Positions 18,418 through 20,931 of a stretch of 20,931 nucleotides of DNA are shown piece by piece (the first letter of the stretch is position 1; the number at the start of each line of letters is the position of its first letter). The position numbers were made by a program, and so were the translations under genes. The notes under the pieces were generated by a model, which was not told the DNA's origin, searched no databases, and worked only from the letters and a program-made list of their open reading frames with translations. This DNA is from Paracoccaceae bacterium (GTDB taxonomy: Bacteria > Pseudomonadota > Alphaproteobacteria > Rhodobacterales > Rhodobacteraceae), in assembly GCA_009920815.1 (NCBI GenBank), contig RFZH01000020.1:1-20931 (forward strand), in the 5' to 3' direction.

Positions 18418-19424
18418 AGCGCTTTCCCCTTAAACAGACCCGTCGGTTTGATCAGCAACACAATCACCAAGATCACAAAGCTGACGGCGAATTTATATTC
18501 GGTGGATAACAGTTGCACCAATCCTTCGGGGGCCCACGCATCGGGGACCACATAGGTGATGACCTTTTTCCACGCATAGGTTACCGTGACTTCGGAAAAG
18601 GCAATGACAAAACCGCCCGCAATCGCCCCAAGTGGATTGCCCAAGCCGCCCACAATCGCCGCGGCAAAGATCGGCAGCAACAATTGGAAATATACAAAGG
18701 GCTTAAAGCTTTTGTCCAACCCGTACAATGTGCCCGCAATCGTCGCCAGTGCCGCCACAATCAACCATGTATACAAAACGACGCGTTCTGGATTGATGCC
18801 CGACAACAATGCCAAATCTTCGTTATCGGAAAAGGCACGCATCGATTTTCCCGTACGTGTGTTGTTCAAAAACCAAAACAACACCGCGACCACAACAATG
18901 GCTGTGACAACCGTGATGCCTTGGGTGGTTTTGATGGCCAAGCCTTCGTCCAAACCCGTCATTTGTTTGAAATCGCGCACCTTGATGATGAACCGTTCCC
19001 CGTCCGAGAAGGATTGATCATTTGGCCCGATGATAAAGCGCACCAACCCCGCCATGATGAACATCACACCAAGCGACACAATCAGGTACACGACCGGTTC
19101 CGCCTTTTTCTGGCGGTAAAACCGGTAAACCATCCGGTCTGTTCCGACCATCAATACCGCGGTCGCCGCAATCCCGACAGGTAATGCCAAAAGCGCAGTT
19201 GGCAATGGGCCAAAGGTAATGCCAACGCTTTGCATCCACCATGTGACCAAGACGACCACCATTGTGCCAAAGGCCATGGTATCGCCATGGGCAAAGTTCG
19301 AAAAGCGCAGCACGCCATACACCAACGTCACCCCAAGCGCGCCTAGCGCCAGCTGGCTGCCATAGGCAATCCCGGGGATCACAACAAAGTTTGCCAAAAC
19401 GACAAGAGCGTTCAGAAAATCCAT
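18414..19424 (-). CDS. livH: Branched-chain amino acid ABC transporter permease LivH
   Basis: This is the first permease subunit of the LivKHMGF-type importer. The 336-residue protein contains the signature N-terminal region GSQLALGALGVTLVYGVLRFSNFAHGDTMAFG and the cytoplasmic coupling loop TRTGKSMRAFSDNEDLALLSGINPERV, and near the C-terminus GGLGNPLGAIAGGFVIAFSE. Hydrophobic segments cover most of the chain. It starts two bases after the livF stop and ends in a four-base overlap with livM, so translation of the cluster is tightly coupled. A central hydrophilic stretch (about residues 128-160) is longer than in the E. coli protein. Confidence 0.93.
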   Translation of the reverse strand: MDFLNALVVLANFVVIPGIAYGSQLALGALGVTLVYGVLRFSNFAHGDTMAFGTMVVVLVTWWMQSVGITFGPLPTALLALPVGIAATAVLMVGTDRMVYRFYRQKKAEPVVYLIVSLGVMFIMAGLVRFIIGPNDQSFSDGERFIIKVRDFKQMTGLDEGLAIKTTQGITVVTAIVVVAVLFWFLNNTRTGKSMRAFSDNEDLALLSGINPERVVLYTWLIVAALATIAGTLYGLDKSFKPFVYFQLLLPIFAAAIVGGLGNPLGAIAGGFVIAFSEVTVTYAWKKVITYVVPDAWAPEGLVQLLSTEYKFAVSFVILVIVLLIKPTGLFKGKAL

Positions 19425-19426
19425 GA

Positions 19427-20140
19427 TCAGCCCCCCAAGAATGATTTGCGCACTTCGGCGTCGGCCAATAAATCTTGGCCCGTGCCGGTAAAGGCATTGC
19501 GCCCTTGGACAAGGACGTATCCTTTGTCCGCGATTTCCAACGCCTGACGGGCATTTTGTTCGACCATCAGAATGGAAATTCCTGTGCGGGCAACTTCGAT
19601 GATACGATCAAAAAGTTCGTCCATCACGATGGGCGACACGCCCGCGGTCGGTTCATCCAACATCAACACCGATGGTTTTGTCATCAAGGCGCGGCCCACG
19701 GCCACCTGTTGACGTTGACCACCCGACAATTCGCCCGCCGGTTGGTTGCGTTTGTCGCGCAGAATGGGAAACAGATCATAGACCTGTTCCATCGTGGGTC
19801 GAAAATCATCGGTCCGAATGAACGCGCCCATTTCTAGGTTTTCTTCGACCGTCATTGAGGTAAAGATATTATGGGTTTGTGGCACAAATCCCATCCCCTT
19901 TAACACGCGGTCTTGGGGGGATAATTTTGTGATATCTTGGCCTTGCAAACGCACGGCACCTTGGCGTACGTCCAACATGCCAAAGACCGCCTTCATCGCA
20001 GTGGATTTACCAGCCCCGTTCGGGCCAACGATGACGGCGATTTCGCCTTTTTCCACGGCGATGGTGCACTCATGCAGGATATCTGGCCCTTTGCCATATC
20101 CGCCGGTCATGCAATCGCCAATCAGGAACGGGTCGCTCAT
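19427..20140 (-). CDS. livF: Branched-chain amino acid ABC transporter ATP-binding protein LivF
   Basis: This is one of the two cytoplasmic ATPases of the LivKHMGF importer. The 237-residue protein has Walker A GPNGAGKST (39-47), the Q-loop glutamine at 88 in GFVPQTHNIF, the ABC signature LSGGQRQQ (138-145) and Walker B VLMLDEPTAG (158-167). The GFVPQTHNIFTSMTVEENL stretch is typical of LivF rather than LivG. The N-terminus is about five residues longer than usual, but the ATG at 20140 overlaps the livG stop (ATGA), which supports it. The operon order livG-livF-livH-livM differs from the E. coli order but is frequent in alphaproteobacteria. Confidence 0.94.
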   Translation of the reverse strand: MSDPFLIGDCMTGGYGKGPDILHECTIAVEKGEIAVIVGPNGAGKSTAMKAVFGMLDVRQGAVRLQGQDITKLSPQDRVLKGMGFVPQTHNIFTSMTVEENLEMGAFIRTDDFRPTMEQVYDLFPILRDKRNQPAGELSGGQRQQVAVGRALMTKPSVLMLDEPTAGVSPIVMDELFDRIIEVARTGISILMVEQNARQALEIADKGYVLVQGRNAFTGTGQDLLADAEVRKSFLGG

Positions 20141-20922
20141 GATGCCGCATCCTTTTGTTTGTTTTTCAATCCGGTGCCCAAATAGGCTTCGATCACCTGT
20201 TCGTTTGCTTTGATTTCATCCAAGGTGCCTTGGGCCAACACTTTACCCTCGGCCATACAAATGACGGGGTTACAAATGCGGCCGATGAAATCCATATCGT
20301 GTTCGATGACAACAAATGTATATCCGCGTTCTTGGTTCAGACGGATGATCGCATCGCCGATGGTGTTCAACAAGGTGCGGTTCACACCTGCACCGACCTC
20401 GTCCAAAAACACAATCTTGGCGTCAACCATCATCGTGCGGCCAAGTTCCAGCAATTTCTTTTGCCCGCCGGACACCTGCCCCGCTTTGTGATCGGCCAAA
20501 TGCGAAATGGTCAGAAATTCCAACACTTCGTCCGCCTTGGCGCGCAAGGCACGTTCTTGATCGGCGATACGTTTGCGGCCAAACCATGTGTTCCACAAGG
20601 TTTCCCCCAGCTGATCCGCAGGCACCATCATCAGGTTTTCGCGGCACGTCATGGACCCAAATTCATGGGCGATCTGGAACGTGCGCAAAACGCCGCGATG
20701 GAACAATTCATGCGGTGGGAGGCCGGTAATATCCTGATCTTGCAACAAAACCTGACCCGAGGTCGGTTCATGCACACCAGCAATCACGTTAAACAGCGTC
20801 GTTTTGCCGGCACCATTCGGACCAATCAACCCCGTGATCGAACCTTGTTCGATTTCTAATGAGGCACCATCAACGGCATGAAAACCGCCAAAGTGCTTGT
20901 GAAGGTTCTGAACCTTAATCAA
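20137..20922 (-). CDS. livG: Branched-chain amino acid ABC transporter ATP-binding protein LivG (start uncertain at window edge)
   Basis: This is the other ATPase of the LivKHMGF importer, about 261 residues as drawn. It shows Walker A GPNGAGKTT (34-42), the LivG-type TFQIAHEFGSMTCRENLM after the Q-loop, the signature VSGGQKKLLELGR (150-162), Walker B IVFLDE (170-175) and the switch histidine in IEHDM (His208). The usual proline after the Walker B glutamate is replaced (LDEVGAGVN rather than LDEPAAGLN). The start shown is a TTG at 20922 with no clear ribosome site, and the frame stays open to the window end. The true start may lie further right, so treat the 5' end as possibly partial. No substrate-binding protein is seen in the window. 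Confidence 0.9.
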   Translation of the reverse strand: MIKVQNLHKHFGGFHAVDGASLEIEQGSITGLIGPNGAGKTTLFNVIAGVHEPTSGQVLLQDQDITGLPPHELFHRGVLRTFQIAHEFGSMTCRENLMMVPADQLGETLWNTWFGRKRIADQERALRAKADEVLEFLTISHLADHKAGQVSGGQKKLLELGRTMMVDAKIVFLDEVGAGVNRTLLNTIGDAIIRLNQERGYTFVVIEHDMDFIGRICNPVICMAEGKVLAQGTLDEIKANEQVIEAYLGTGLKNKQKDAAS

Positions 20923-20931
20923 AACACCGCA

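Noticed and set aside
18513..19184. Open frame of 223 codons on the plus strand opposite livH
   Set aside because: It is rich in His, Gln, Arg and Asp, as expected of antisense to hydrophobic coding sequence, with no ribosome site and no recognisable family.
20155..20859. Open frame of 234 codons on the plus strand opposite livG
   Set aside because: No domain or start signal; the minus strand encodes a complete ABC ATPase with all motifs.

Overview
The window looks like an ordinary chromosomal stretch of an alphaproteobacterium, most likely a Rhodobacteraceae (roseobacter-type) species of moderate GC. The reasons are the gene order lexA-comEC-gltX-gltA, a ccmF-ccmH-crotonase cluster, an edd-eda pair, a livGFHM cluster with long LivM and LivH proteins, and short intergenic elements typical of that group. 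Nothing points to a phage, plasmid, insertion sequence or CRISPR array, and I see no rRNA or tRNA gene.

Layout. Bases 1-5330: the 3' end of lexA (+) converges on comEC (-); comEC diverges from gltX (+), which is followed by gltA (+) and a strong terminator. Bases 5341-8611 (-): ccmF, ccmH and a PaaG-like crotonase, apparently one transcript. Bases 8761-10227 (-): a DMT-family transporter and a histidine phosphatase. Bases 10228-10569 hold no gene but contain three perfect palindromes. Bases 10570-12847 (+): a second DMT transporter and enolase (eno). Bases 12976-14714 (-): an RlmI-type rRNA methyltransferase and a PIN-domain protein, overlapping by four bases. Bases 14879-17019 (+): edd and eda of the Entner-Doudoroff pathway. 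Bases 17113-20922 (-): livG, livF, livH and livM of a branched-chain amino acid ABC transporter, ending in a strong terminator.

How it fits together. Central carbon metabolism dominates: citrate synthase, enolase and the two Entner-Doudoroff enzymes. LacI-type operator palindromes stand upstream of both eno and edd, which suggests one sugar-responsive regulator for these two loci (inference). The clearest anomaly is edd. Its open frame breaks at about 16170, and roughly 105 residues, including the second dehydratase signature, are missing between two recognisable parts. Either the pathway is genuinely broken here or the assembly is wrong. A second pattern is an intergenic element, made of hairpin(s) followed by a GGATATTT or GAGTATTT motif, that sits just after the last gene of three different transcription units. 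I found no convincing new multi-gene system; the interest lies in the broken edd, the shared operators and this element.
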